Source of the DNA: Acidobacteriota bacterium
Lineage (GTDB): Bacteria; Acidobacteriota; Vicinamibacteria; Vicinamibacterales; SCN-69-37
Direction: 5' to 3'
Assembly (NCBI GenBank): GCA_947467605.1
Contig: CANIII010000021.1
Location: forward strand, 1-64,000
DNA length: 64,000 nucleotides
Shown here: piece by piece, positions 51,274 to 59,696 of the stretch
Layout: each line of letters starts with the position of its first letter
How positions within the stretch are numbered: position 1 is the first letter of the stretch
Notes under the pieces: model-generated
The model's database searches: none
The model's input: the letters and a program-made list of their open reading frames with translations, nothing else
Told to the model about the DNA's origin: nothing
Position numbers and translations under genes: made by a program

Positions 51274-52529
51274 GTGACGCGCGTGTGACCGATTCGTGGT
51301 GTGCGCGGCATACACCCGCGCTGTTCCATCGCAACTTCCGCATGTTGTGGATGGGGATGCTCGCGTCGTTCACCGGCACATTCATGCAGCAGGCCGCTCT
51401 GTTGTGGCATGTGTCGCTGCTCGTGGAGCCGCAGCACAAGGCCCTCGCGCTCGGCATCGTCGGGCTCGTGCGCGTCGTGCCGATCATCGTGCTCTCTTTG
51501 ATCAGTGGCGTGGTGGCGGATGTCGTTGATCGCCGCAAGCTGATGCTGATGACGTCGATCGCCGGTGGCGTGGTCGCGCTAGCGCTCGCGGTGCTGGCAT
51601 TTGCCGGGGTCCAGGCCCTGTGGCCTGTGTATCTGCTCGCCGGGTTCGGCGCCGCGGCCAGCGCCTTTGATGCGCCCGCCCGCCATTCCTTGGTGCCGAA
51701 CCTGGTGCCGCGCGAGATCCTGCCGAACGCCGTCAGTTTGAACACCGCGATGATTCAGATCGCGTCGGTCGGCGGACCCGCGCTGGCCGGTGTGCTGATC
51801 GCCACGTCAAACGTCGGCTGGGCCTACGTCGGCAACGCCGTGTCGTTTGCCTGTGTCGGGGTGGCGCTGCTCCTGATGCGGGACGTCAAAGCCGTTGAAC
51901 GTCGCGAAGGCAAGACGGACGACATCTCGATTCGCGCCGCGCGCGAAGGCCTGAGCTTCGTCTTCCGCAATCCGATGATCCGATCATCGATGCTGCTCGA
52001 CTTTTTCGCGACCTTCTTCTCATCGGCGACGGCGCTGCTGCCAATCTTCGCGCAAGACGTATTGCACGTCGGTGCACGCGGCTATGGCTGGCTGTACGCC
52101 GCGCCCGCGGTCGGTGCCACGATTGGCAGCATCGCGATGATTCGATTCGCCGACGCGATCGAGCAGCGCGGCAAACTCCTGGTGCTCGCCGTGTTCGCCT
52201 ACGGTCTGACGACCGTCGTCTTTGGTTTCTCCACCACGTTCTGGCTGACCTTCGCGTGCCTGGCCTTCTCCGGACTTGCCGACAGCATGAGCATGGTCGT
52301 GCGCAATCTGATCCGGCAACTCGAGACGCCGGATTCCCTTCGCGGCCGCATGACCGGCATCAACATGGTCTTCTTCCAGGGTGGCCCGCAGCTCGGCGAA
52401 CTGGAAGCCGGCCTTGTGGCCAACTGGCGCGGCGCCCCGTTCTCGGTCATCACCGGCGGCATCGGCTGCCTCATCGCCACCGGCCTGATCGTCACCGCCA
52501 CGCCGGCGCTGTGGAAGTACCGGAAGTAA
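51270..52529 (+). CDS. MFS transporter (EntS-like exporter group)
   Basis: 419 residues with about 12 helices. The N-terminus reads ALFHRNFRMLWMGMLASFTG, and the loop 2-3 motif VVADVVDRRKLMLMT is typical of the MFS_3/EntS group. Later DFFATFFSSATALLPIFAQD and RGRMTGINMVFFQGGPQLGE match the second half of that group. Members export siderophores or hydrophobic small molecules. It starts at a GTG overlapping the reductase stop, so it shares that operon. Substrate unknown. Confidence 0.85.
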   Translation: MSDARVTDSWCARHTPALFHRNFRMLWMGMLASFTGTFMQQAALLWHVSLLVEPQHKALALGIVGLVRVVPIIVLSLISGVVADVVDRRKLMLMTSIAGGVVALALAVLAFAGVQALWPVYLLAGFGAAASAFDAPARHSLVPNLVPREILPNAVSLNTAMIQIASVGGPALAGVLIATSNVGWAYVGNAVSFACVGVALLLMRDVKAVERREGKTDDISIRAAREGLSFVFRNPMIRSSMLLDFFATFFSSATALLPIFAQDVLHVGARGYGWLYAAPAVGATIGSIAMIRFADAIEQRGKLLVLAVFAYGLTTVVFGFSTTFWLTFACLAFSGLADSMSMVVRNLIRQLETPDSLRGRMTGINMVFFQGGPQLGELEAGLVANWRGAPFSVITGGIGCLIATGLIVTATPALWKYRK

Positions 52530-52536
52530 TCACCGC

Positions 52537-53358
52537 ATGAGCCTCTCGCTCGAACTCGTCACGATGTGCGCCGGTGCGGTGGCCGGCGGACTCGGTGCGT
52601 TGTTGGGCATCGGTGGCGGCGTGTTGCTCGTGCCGTTTCTGAATCTCGCGATGGGCCTGCCGTTTGCGCAGGCGACCGGCATCAGCCTCGTGACCATCAT
52701 CGCGACGTCAAGCGCATCGTCAGCCGTGAAGGGCCGACTGGAGCTTGTGAACCTGCGTCTCGGGATGGTGCTCGAGATCTTCACGACGACCGGCGGTGTC
52801 TTTGGACTCTGGTGGTTGGGCAAACGCAAGGACGCCACGATTGAGCAGATGTTCGCGTGGACTCTGGTTGTGATCGCGCTGATCATGATTTCGCGCATCG
52901 ACAAGCGCAACGTCATCAAAGACCCCAACATCGACGTCGGCGTGCTGGGCGGGCGATACATGGAGCGCGAGAGTGGCGGCGTGGTCGCGTATCAGCTGAA
53001 GCGGCCGATCATCGCGTTCGCCATCTCGTTTCTCGCCGGTATCGTGTCCAACTTCGGTATTGGTGGCGGCATTGTCAAAGTCCCCGTCCTGAATGCGTGG
53101 TGCGGCGTGCCGATCCGCACGGCAGCGGCGACCAGTTCGCTGATGATCGGTGCCACGGCGCTCGTCCTCACGATTGAGAACTTCCAGAAGGGCAACATCG
53201 TGCCGGAACTGGCGGCGGCCGCCGTGCTTGGTGTACTGCTCGGCACGCAGGTCGGCGTCTACCTGCAACATCGCAGCAAAGCCAAGACACACAAGCTCGT
53301 CATGGTCGTGCTGCTGTTGTCTGTGGCGACGATGTATCTCTTGAGGATCGGCAAATGA
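52537..53358 (+). CDS. TauE/SafE family sulfite/anion exporter
   Basis: 273 residues with eight hydrophobic segments in two repeats. The repeated signature appears as GALLGIGGGVLLVPFLNLAM and IVSNFGIGGGIVKVPVLNAW, each preceding the re-entrant helix of the family. TauE/SafE proteins export sulfite, sulfoacetate or related organosulfur anions. It is translationally coupled by a 4-bp ATGA overlap to a DUF1634 gene, a partner combination seen in other genomes. Confidence 0.87.
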   Translation: MSLSLELVTMCAGAVAGGLGALLGIGGGVLLVPFLNLAMGLPFAQATGISLVTIIATSSASSAVKGRLELVNLRLGMVLEIFTTTGGVFGLWWLGKRKDATIEQMFAWTLVVIALIMISRIDKRNVIKDPNIDVGVLGGRYMERESGGVVAYQLKRPIIAFAISFLAGIVSNFGIGGGIVKVPVLNAWCGVPIRTAAATSSLMIGATALVLTIENFQKGNIVPELAAAAVLGVLLGTQVGVYLQHRSKAKTHKLVMVVLLLSVATMYLLRIGK

Positions 53359-53654
53359 GCGCCAGCCGAGACTTCACGCGACTCGAACAGATCATCACCA
53401 GCCTGATGCGCGCCGGTGTGGCGGTCAGTTCGTCGGTGCTGGTCGTCGGGCTGGTGCTGGCGTTTCTCGGGATGTCCGTGTCGACCACCGTGCTGAACGC
53501 CGGCATCGTGCTGCTGATGTTGATTCCGGCCACCAGAATCGTCGTCTCGCTCGTTGATGCCGCGATCCGTCGAGACACGCTGCTGGCGGTGGCGACAACG
53601 ATCGTGATCGTGGTGCTGACCGGTCAGATCTTCGGCTGGTTCAAGTTCAACTAG
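53355..53654 (+). CDS. DUF1634 membrane protein
   Basis: 99 residues. DFTRLEQIITSLMRAGVAVS then SVLVVGLVLAFLGM, LNAGIVLLMLIPATRIVVSL and TLLAVATTIVIVVLTGQIFG give three membrane helices in the DUF1634 pattern. It overlaps the TauE-like gene by 4 bp and is probably an accessory subunit of that transporter. It ends immediately next to the convergent GAF-protein stop with no spacer. Confidence 0.83.
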   Translation: MSASRDFTRLEQIITSLMRAGVAVSSSVLVVGLVLAFLGMSVSTTVLNAGIVLLMLIPATRIVVSLVDAAIRRDTLLAVATTIVIVVLTGQIFGWFKFN

Positions 53655-54683
53655 CTATTCCTCGTCGGCGCCGAACTCTTCGGGGCTGGAAGGGATGCCG
53701 GCCGATTGCGCAGGTGCGACGGCGTCGCGAAGACGCTCCTGCGCCGCCGTGCGCATCCGCTCGAGGAGCGTGGCGATGCGATCGGCCTGTGACATCACGA
53801 CATGCACGTCGGCAGCGGCGTCCGGATGCAGCGCCTCGAGCACGCCGCACTGACCGATGATGGCTTGCAGCGCGCTGTTGATGTCGGTCGAGAGCGACAA
53901 GCTGACTTCGGCGAGCGTCTCCATCGAGCGATAACGCTGCAGGGCCGCGTGTTGCTGCTGCGCGACGAAGGCAAACGCGAGGACTTCTGCCATGGGCTGC
54001 ATCGCATCGCGGTGCGTCGCAGTGAAGGCGCCGGGCATCCGGGAAATCGCCGTCAGCGTGCCGATCGATCGGTTGCGCGACATCAGCGGCAACACGATCG
54101 CAGAACGAAAGCCTTGCGACGCCAGGTCCGACATGTCCACGAATTCCAGTGTCTGTGTGGCGAAGTCGTCGACGACCACCGGCTCGCAGGAGCGCATGAC
54201 CTGACCGAAGAGGCTGCGCTCGAGGCGATACGCGACTTCCGGTCGCGGTCGCCGGCGTCGCTCTGGCTCGCTGACGCGTGACAGATAGGTCTGCACTTCA
54301 TGACCGTTCTCACTCAGCACCGCGAGACCCAGACGATCGCAGCGAACGAGCCGCCCCACTCGCCGCGCCAGCCCCTGAAACGCCAGCCCCACATCCTTCG
54401 TGCGGCCGAGCGTCACCAGCATTTCGTTGAGGGCTTCAAGCTGCTCGACCTGATCGAGCGTGGCTTGATGCTGTGTTTGTCTGGAGCTGATCTCGTCTTT
54501 CAGCGACTGCGTCTGCCGCGACGCCATCACGGCCAAGACGATGATGAGTCCCCAGGCGCAGGTGAGGATGGCCGGGATAGCGAATGCGCTGGCGACCAGG
54601 CCACGACTGGCCGCGAGGGCCAGGGCGAGTTGCACCACAGCGGTGGCGGTCACGGCGCCGAAGAGCAGCCGACTCTGTCTCAC
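53655..54683 (-). CDS. Membrane GAF-domain sensor protein with degenerate histidine-kinase dimerisation region
   Basis: 342 residues from the GTG at 54683, which overlaps the molybdopterin oxidoreductase stop by 4 bp. Two membrane helices come first (LLFGAVTATAVVQLALALAA, FAIPAILTCAWGLIIVLAVM), then a short coiled coil (LKDEISSRQTQHQATLDQVE) and a GAF domain at about 95-245 (FQGLARRVGRLVRCDRLGLA, FRSAIVLPLMSRNRSIGTL). The region LSLSTDINSALQAIIGQCGV resembles a kinase H-box helix, but the phospho-accepting His is absent. No ATPase domain follows. It may sense redox or small ligands for the upstream enzyme. Confidence 0.75.
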   Translation of the reverse strand: MRQSRLLFGAVTATAVVQLALALAASRGLVASAFAIPAILTCAWGLIIVLAVMASRQTQSLKDEISSRQTQHQATLDQVEQLEALNEMLVTLGRTKDVGLAFQGLARRVGRLVRCDRLGLAVLSENGHEVQTYLSRVSEPERRRRPRPEVAYRLERSLFGQVMRSCEPVVVDDFATQTLEFVDMSDLASQGFRSAIVLPLMSRNRSIGTLTAISRMPGAFTATHRDAMQPMAEVLAFAFVAQQQHAALQRYRSMETLAEVSLSLSTDINSALQAIIGQCGVLEALHPDAAADVHVVMSQADRIATLLERMRTAAQERLRDAVAPAQSAGIPSSPEEFGADEE

Positions 54684-57448
54684 GACTTGGGATTCCAGTC
54701 TGAGAAGCGATACGCCGCGGCGATCGGGCGCAGCGGACGATCAAACCACGAGGGACGCCGCGTGCCGTCGGGGCCGGGGGCCGGCCGTGTCAACGCCATC
54801 CACTCAAGATACGCCCGATGGGACTCGGCGGTATCGACCATCACGTCGCCGTAGCTGTCGTCCGGTCCCGCTTTTTCGACGGTGACCTTCTGATGCCAGC
54901 AGTGCATGCCGCTCACCGGGTCGGGCTGGACGGGAAACGTCAGATTCTGGTGCACGCCGACTTCGCTCCACCAGACGCGCGCGCTGTCCGGATCGTCGCT
55001 GTCGAACGGCTGCGCGCCATGGACCTGCTTCATCTCGTACTTGCCGTCGCCGCTGCGCGCAATACGCACGAGCGCGGATGCCGATCGCTGGCCCATATCT
55101 TCGTGCAGACGCCATCGGCCGAGGTGGTGCGACATGGCGACAACGCCCGGGCGCAGACCTTCGGTGACCCACGCGCGTGTGATGAAGTAGCCGATGCGCG
55201 TCTTCACTTTGACGAGATCGCCCAGTTCGATGTCGAGCTTCTCGGCATCCGGCGTGGCCATCCACAACGGATTCGAGTGCGAGATCTCGTAGAGCCACTT
55301 CACGGGCGAGCGAGTGTGAATCAGCGTCGGCAGACGGAAGTTCGGGAGCAGGTCGAACTCGTTCTGCTGGCGATCGAGCGTGCGCCAGTACACGTGGCCC
55401 GGCGCGTACTGCGGGATCGCGTGCTCGGGCCAGCCCCACTTGGCGAGCGTCGGCGAGAAAAACTCGAGGCGGCGCGACGGCGTGTTGAAGCCTGAACACG
55501 GCAGGCCGTCGACCATCAGTCCGATCGCCGCGCCGTTCTTTTCGAGCGCGCCTGTGATTGGATTCGCTTCAGCGCCGGCAAACACTTCAGGGCTGAGGCG
55601 CTTCTCATAGGCCTTGCTGTACGAGACGTCGTCCACTTTGAAGACGCCGTACTTGCGCATGTATTCGAGCGGCGTGAGGCTTTCGGCTTTGGCGGCTTCG
55701 GGAAGGCCGGGGACGGAGTTCTCGAACATCCAGCCGTAGTACTCATCCATCGTGATCATCTGACCCGGACGGTACGGCGACTCGAAGAACTTGCGGATCC
55801 CGAGCGAACCGTCCGGATCAATGCGCCACGAGAGCGCGATCCAGAACTCGCTCTCTTCCCACACTTCCCCCGGATTCGCTTCGTGCGTGGCCGTGACCTT
55901 CTCGCCACGTTTGGCCATCGCCACGCGCTTCACCGGCTGACGAAAACCCAGCCATCGACCGGCGTGCGTCTCCTGACTCATCGTGTCGTGGCGCTCGGTG
56001 CCGAGACCCATCGGTAACACGTAGTCGGCAAACCACGCGGTCTCACTCCAGAACGGCGTGAGCGCGACGTGACAGCCGATCTTGGTTTCATCCTGAAGCA
56101 CTTCCATCCACGTGAAGCCGTCGGGATTGGTCCACAGCGGGTTATAGACGCGCGTGAAGTACGTGTCGAGCTTGCCGCGGCCTTCTTTGAGGAAGTGCGG
56201 CAGCAGGAAGCTCATCTCGTGGAACGCGAGCGGAAACTCTTTGGGGAACAGCAGTTCGTTCCAGTATTCCGGCGGTGGCGGCGCGTTGTAGTGCTTGGGC
56301 ACGAACTTGTTGTCGACGTGCATGTTCACGCCGCCCGGTTCGCCGATCGCGCCCATGAGAACGACGATGAAGTAGATGCTGCGGGTGATTTGCCAGCCCC
56401 AGAGGTGTCCGGCGGCCGCGGCGCGCCAGCTGTGCGTGGAGAACGCGGTGCCGGCCGCGGCAATCGCTTCCGCGGCCTCGATGATCTTGTGCGCGGCGAC
56501 GCCGGATTCGGCTTCCGCAAATTCCGGCGTGAACTGGGCGTATTCCTCTTTGATCGCCTGCTCGAACGCGTCGAACGTGACAGGCAAGTCCTGTCGGCAC
56601 TCCGTGAGATACGTCTGCCAGTTGACCCAGCGGCGCACGAACGCGCGGTTGTATTTCTTGTGGTCGATCAGCCACTTCGCAATCGCGAGGAGGATGGCGG
56701 CTTCGGTGCCCGGATTTGCCGGCATCCACAGGTCGGCTTTCGCCGACGTGTTCGACAGCCGCGGGTCCATCACGATCAGCTTTGCGCCGCGTGACTGGCC
56801 CTCGATGATGCGCTGCGCGTGCGGATTGAAGTAGTGGCCTGATTCGAGATGCGACGAGAGCAACAGGATGCAGCGCGCATTGGCGTGATCCGGTGAGGGC
56901 CGATCGGCGCCCGTCCACAGGAAATGTGCGAGACGCGCAGATGAGGAGCAGACGTTGGTGTGGCTGTTGTGCGCGTCCATGCCCCAGGCCTGGAGCACGC
57001 GATTGACGTAGCCGTCTTCACCCGGACGGCCCACGTGGTACATGATTTCTTTCTTGCGGCCTTCGAGGATCGCAGTGCGAATGCGCGTCCCGATCTCGTC
57101 GAGCACCACACCCCACGTCACGCGATCCCACTCGCCACTGCCGCGTGCGCCTCTGCGACGCATCGGATAGAGAATGCGGTCTGGATCTTCGAGTTGATTG
57201 GGTGTAACGACGCCCTTGGCGCACGTGCGTCCGCGGCTGCCCGGATGCACCGGGTTGCCCTCGATCTTGCGAATCTCGAGCGTCTCTTTGTTGACGTAGG
57301 CGATGATCCCGCACGCCGACTCGCAGTTGAAGCAGATCGACGGGATGATCCAGTAGTTCCGGCGATCCTTCTTCGGCCACGACGTGGATTCGTAGTCGAC
57401 GAAGTGTTCCCAGGTCGACGGATCCGGATGTTTGCGGAATTCGGTCAT
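54680..57448 (-). CDS. Molybdopterin-dependent oxidoreductase catalytic subunit (DMSO reductase superfamily)
   Basis: 922 residues from ATG 57448, overlapping the Fe-S/NrfD stop by 4 bp; the frame is open further upstream but is antisense noise. A [4Fe-4S] motif C-x2-C-x3-C-x29-C is at residues 39, 42, 46 and 76 (ICFNCESACG, RGRTCAKG). A cysteine at about 167 in HTNVCSSSARL is at the Mo-ligand position, as in polysulfide, thiosulfate and arsenate reductases. LWMPANPGTEAAILLAIAKW and the C-terminal MGD domain (NPLWMATPDAEKLDIELGDL) are clear. No Tat signal is seen. Substrate is probably a sulfur oxyanion or similar acceptor, not proven. Confidence 0.85.
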   Translation of the reverse strand: MTEFRKHPDPSTWEHFVDYESTSWPKKDRRNYWIIPSICFNCESACGIIAYVNKETLEIRKIEGNPVHPGSRGRTCAKGVVTPNQLEDPDRILYPMRRRGARGSGEWDRVTWGVVLDEIGTRIRTAILEGRKKEIMYHVGRPGEDGYVNRVLQAWGMDAHNSHTNVCSSSARLAHFLWTGADRPSPDHANARCILLLSSHLESGHYFNPHAQRIIEGQSRGAKLIVMDPRLSNTSAKADLWMPANPGTEAAILLAIAKWLIDHKKYNRAFVRRWVNWQTYLTECRQDLPVTFDAFEQAIKEEYAQFTPEFAEAESGVAAHKIIEAAEAIAAAGTAFSTHSWRAAAAGHLWGWQITRSIYFIVVLMGAIGEPGGVNMHVDNKFVPKHYNAPPPPEYWNELLFPKEFPLAFHEMSFLLPHFLKEGRGKLDTYFTRVYNPLWTNPDGFTWMEVLQDETKIGCHVALTPFWSETAWFADYVLPMGLGTERHDTMSQETHAGRWLGFRQPVKRVAMAKRGEKVTATHEANPGEVWEESEFWIALSWRIDPDGSLGIRKFFESPYRPGQMITMDEYYGWMFENSVPGLPEAAKAESLTPLEYMRKYGVFKVDDVSYSKAYEKRLSPEVFAGAEANPITGALEKNGAAIGLMVDGLPCSGFNTPSRRLEFFSPTLAKWGWPEHAIPQYAPGHVYWRTLDRQQNEFDLLPNFRLPTLIHTRSPVKWLYEISHSNPLWMATPDAEKLDIELGDLVKVKTRIGYFITRAWVTEGLRPGVVAMSHHLGRWRLHEDMGQRSASALVRIARSGDGKYEMKQVHGAQPFDSDDPDSARVWWSEVGVHQNLTFPVQPDPVSGMHCWHQKVTVEKAGPDDSYGDVMVDTAESHRAYLEWMALTRPAPGPDGTRRPSWFDRPLRPIAAAYRFSDWNPKS

Positions 57449-58968
57449 GACAGCGGCACCGACTGGCCGGCTTCGACCCAGATGTATTCCCACGCGAGGC
57501 CGCCGACAAGGGCGACGATCGCGGCCGACGTGAGCGTGACGAGCGAAAAGCCGCCGGCGACGCCGACACCGAAGAGGACGAGCGGCGCCACGCAGCCGAG
57601 GCCGAGTGCGCCGATCCAGAACATTCGACTGAACGCGCCATGCACGATCGCGCGAACCGCGAGCTCGTGATGCAGTGTTGCGCTCGGCGTGAAGAGGTGC
57701 TCGGACACGAGAATCAGGAAGTGCACCGTGGTCGCGATGCACACCGTCCACGCCAGCAGATGCACCGTCGTCGTGCTTGGCGAAGTGTAGAGCGCGGCGA
57801 TCAACAACAGCGCGGCGCCTTCAATCGCCGACTGTGCGATCAGATCAATCGTGCCGTGCGTGCCCTGCCACAAGTCGCGCGCGAGGCCCTGCGCGAACAG
57901 GAAGCCGGTGTAGGCCGTGGTGCCGAGCGCAATCGGCAGAGTCAGGATCGCCATCGCGGTGATCAGGCCGTGCCATCCGAGCACGCCGGCGAGCAACCAC
58001 GCGCCGCCGAGTGCGCCGTGCGCGGTGAGCAGGAATGCGCCGCGCGCCATCCACGACGTCCAGTTGGGTCGCGTGAGGATGTAATAAAAACGCTCGGGCC
58101 GCTCGAGGTCTTTGATGAGCACGACGGCGGTCGCGACCGAGAAGAGCGTGGAGATCAGCGGTGCGGCAATCGCGGTGAGCGCCGAACGATCGCCGATCAG
58201 CCAGAGCACAGCGCCGAGGAAGAGCGCGCCCGTGGAGATGCCCTTGAACAGGAGATACAGCACGAGGTCCATGCCCCATGGCTTCTTGTGGGGCATGTCG
58301 TAGTCGACACGCGGATCACCCGGCCGCGATGGGTCGGGCTCCACCGCGCCGAGTGGGCGCAGATGCACCTGACCTTCGCGGAACATGAAGGGCCGGGCCG
58401 CGACTTCCGGTTGCATCGCGGCGTTGTCAGCGCCGAGATAGAACACCTTCGGGCCCGTGCCCTTTTCTGGTTTACGTACCGTGAACGATTCGCGCGCCAC
58501 GATCTGCGCCACGCGGCTGTTCGGGTCGTCGAGGTCGCCAAAGATCCGGCACTCCGTCGGACACACGCTCACGCACGCCGGCTCGAGCTGATTCTCAATG
58601 CGGTTCGCGCAGAAATTGCACTTCTCAGCGGTCTTCGTATTCGGGTCGATGAAGATCTGGTCGAACGGGCACGCGACCATGCAGGCCTTGCAGCCGATGC
58701 ACGAGTCGCCGTAGAGATCCACGATCCCGTCGTGCCGACGAAACAGCGCGCTCGTCGGGCAGATCTTCATGCACGGCGCTTCCTCGCACTGATTGCACAG
58801 CATCGGCAGGAACAACCGCTGCGTTTCGGGGAACGACCCCTTCTCGACCGTCTTCACCCAGCAGCGATTCACGCCAATCGGAATGTCATGCTCGGATTTG
58901 CACGCGATCGTGCAGGCGTGGCACCCGATGCACATCTTCAGATCGATCGCGAAACCGTAGTTCGGCAC
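57445..58968 (-). CDS. Fusion of four-cluster ferredoxin subunit and NrfD-type quinone-interacting membrane subunit
   Basis: 507 residues from a GTG at 58968. The N-terminal 190 residues are a DmsB/PsrB-like ferredoxin with four cysteine clusters (CIGCHACTIAC at 13-23, CNQCEEAPCMKICP, CIGCKACMVACP, CNFC with CVSVCPTEC). Residues about 235-507 form an NrfD-type membrane domain with eight or more helices (GISTGALFLGAVLWLIG, TSWMARGAFLLTAHGALG). In most enzymes these are separate proteins; here they are one chain. It would pass electrons between quinone and the molybdenum subunit. There is no Shine-Dalgarno-like sequence in front of the GTG. Confidence 0.87.
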   Translation of the reverse strand: MPNYGFAIDLKMCIGCHACTIACKSEHDIPIGVNRCWVKTVEKGSFPETQRLFLPMLCNQCEEAPCMKICPTSALFRRHDGIVDLYGDSCIGCKACMVACPFDQIFIDPNTKTAEKCNFCANRIENQLEPACVSVCPTECRIFGDLDDPNSRVAQIVARESFTVRKPEKGTGPKVFYLGADNAAMQPEVAARPFMFREGQVHLRPLGAVEPDPSRPGDPRVDYDMPHKKPWGMDLVLYLLFKGISTGALFLGAVLWLIGDRSALTAIAAPLISTLFSVATAVVLIKDLERPERFYYILTRPNWTSWMARGAFLLTAHGALGGAWLLAGVLGWHGLITAMAILTLPIALGTTAYTGFLFAQGLARDLWQGTHGTIDLIAQSAIEGAALLLIAALYTSPSTTTVHLLAWTVCIATTVHFLILVSEHLFTPSATLHHELAVRAIVHGAFSRMFWIGALGLGCVAPLVLFGVGVAGGFSLVTLTSAAIVALVGGLAWEYIWVEAGQSVPLS

Positions 58969-59007
58969 TTAGGGGAGGATTCTACTTGGTTCGTTGGGTG
59001 CGTGGGG

Positions 59008-59433
59008 TCAGGCGGGCCGTCGCCACTTTAAACCTGCAAACCGGGCGTAGTCGCCGTCGAGTGTGATCCACTCGCACCCATGTTCGATGGCGAGCGCAGC
59101 GTAGTACGCGTCGGTGATTCGGTTGCCCCGCACCTGCGCGTCGCGGCAGACGCGTTCGAAGATCTCCCAGTGCCGCGGGCCCGGCGACAGGCGCACCGCG
59201 TTGGCGCTACGGGTGACCGCCGCGGCAAACCGAAATGCGTCATCGAGGCTGTCGGGTGGTGAGAATGCGCGCGGGTTGGTGACGACACGAACCATCGCCG
59301 CGAGGGCGAGATCGGAGACGCCGTACGCGTGATCCGATTTCAGAACCTTCGTCAACCACGCGCGGCAGGCGTCGTGGTGCTCCACATCGGGCCGAAACGC
59401 GCAGATGAGGACGTTGACGTCAGCGAGGACCAC
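59008..59433 (-). CDS. VapC-like PIN-domain toxin
   Basis: 141 residues from a GTG at 59433. PIN acidic residues are in VLADVNVLICAF, DLALAAMVRVVTNP (region of the conserved Glu/Asp), GNRITDAYYAALAIEHGC and WITLDGDYARFAGLKW. It overlaps the antitoxin gene by 14 bp, the usual antitoxin-first order. The conserved second acidic residue appears as Asp in GVSDLALAAM. It is probably an active endoribonuclease. It is third in a co-directional series with helicase and methyltransferase genes. Confidence 0.87.
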   Translation of the reverse strand: MVLADVNVLICAFRPDVEHHDACRAWLTKVLKSDHAYGVSDLALAAMVRVVTNPRAFSPPDSLDDAFRFAAAVTRSANAVRLSPGPRHWEIFERVCRDAQVRGNRITDAYYAALAIEHGCEWITLDGDYARFAGLKWRRPA

Positions 59434-59683
59434 GGCCCACCGCCAGGTCTTCCTCGTCGAGCACGTCCATCAGGGCGGCCGAATTTGTCAGATCGATTCC
59501 CGGCATCAGTCCACCGCGATGCGGCGAGACCGGCAGTTCGATTTCCGGCCGACTCGTGCGGGTGCGGGCGAGCACCTCGCGCAGCGCATCTTCAATGACC
59601 GAAGTCAGGGTGCGGTGCGTGCTGGCCGCATGCTTCTTCGCGTCTCTCAATAAATGAGGATCTAGCCGAATCGTCGTACGCAT
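59420..59683 (-). CDS. VapB-like ribbon-helix-helix antitoxin
   Basis: 87 residues from ATG 59683 (MRTTIRLDPHLLRDAKKHAA); an ATG at 59695 would add four residues. MRTTIRLDPHLL is the DNA-contacting strand of a ribbon-helix-helix domain. The C-terminal part (LMDVLDEEDLAV) is the flexible toxin-binding tail. The gene starts within 15 bases of the stop of the methyltransferase gene on the same strand, so it may be co-transcribed with it. A TAATAT box overlapping that stop offers a possible own promoter. Confidence 0.85.
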   Translation of the reverse strand: MRTTIRLDPHLLRDAKKHAASTHRTLTSVIEDALREVLARTRTSRPEIELPVSPHRGGLMPGIDLTNSAALMDVLDEEDLAVGRGPR

Positions 59684-59696
59684 GCATACAAGCATA

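Noticed and set aside
57449-57751. Upstream extension of the molybdopterin oxidoreductase frame
   Set aside because: The extra 100 residues are Arg-rich and antisense-like within the NrfD gene; ATG 57448 overlaps the preceding stop and starts family-like sequence.
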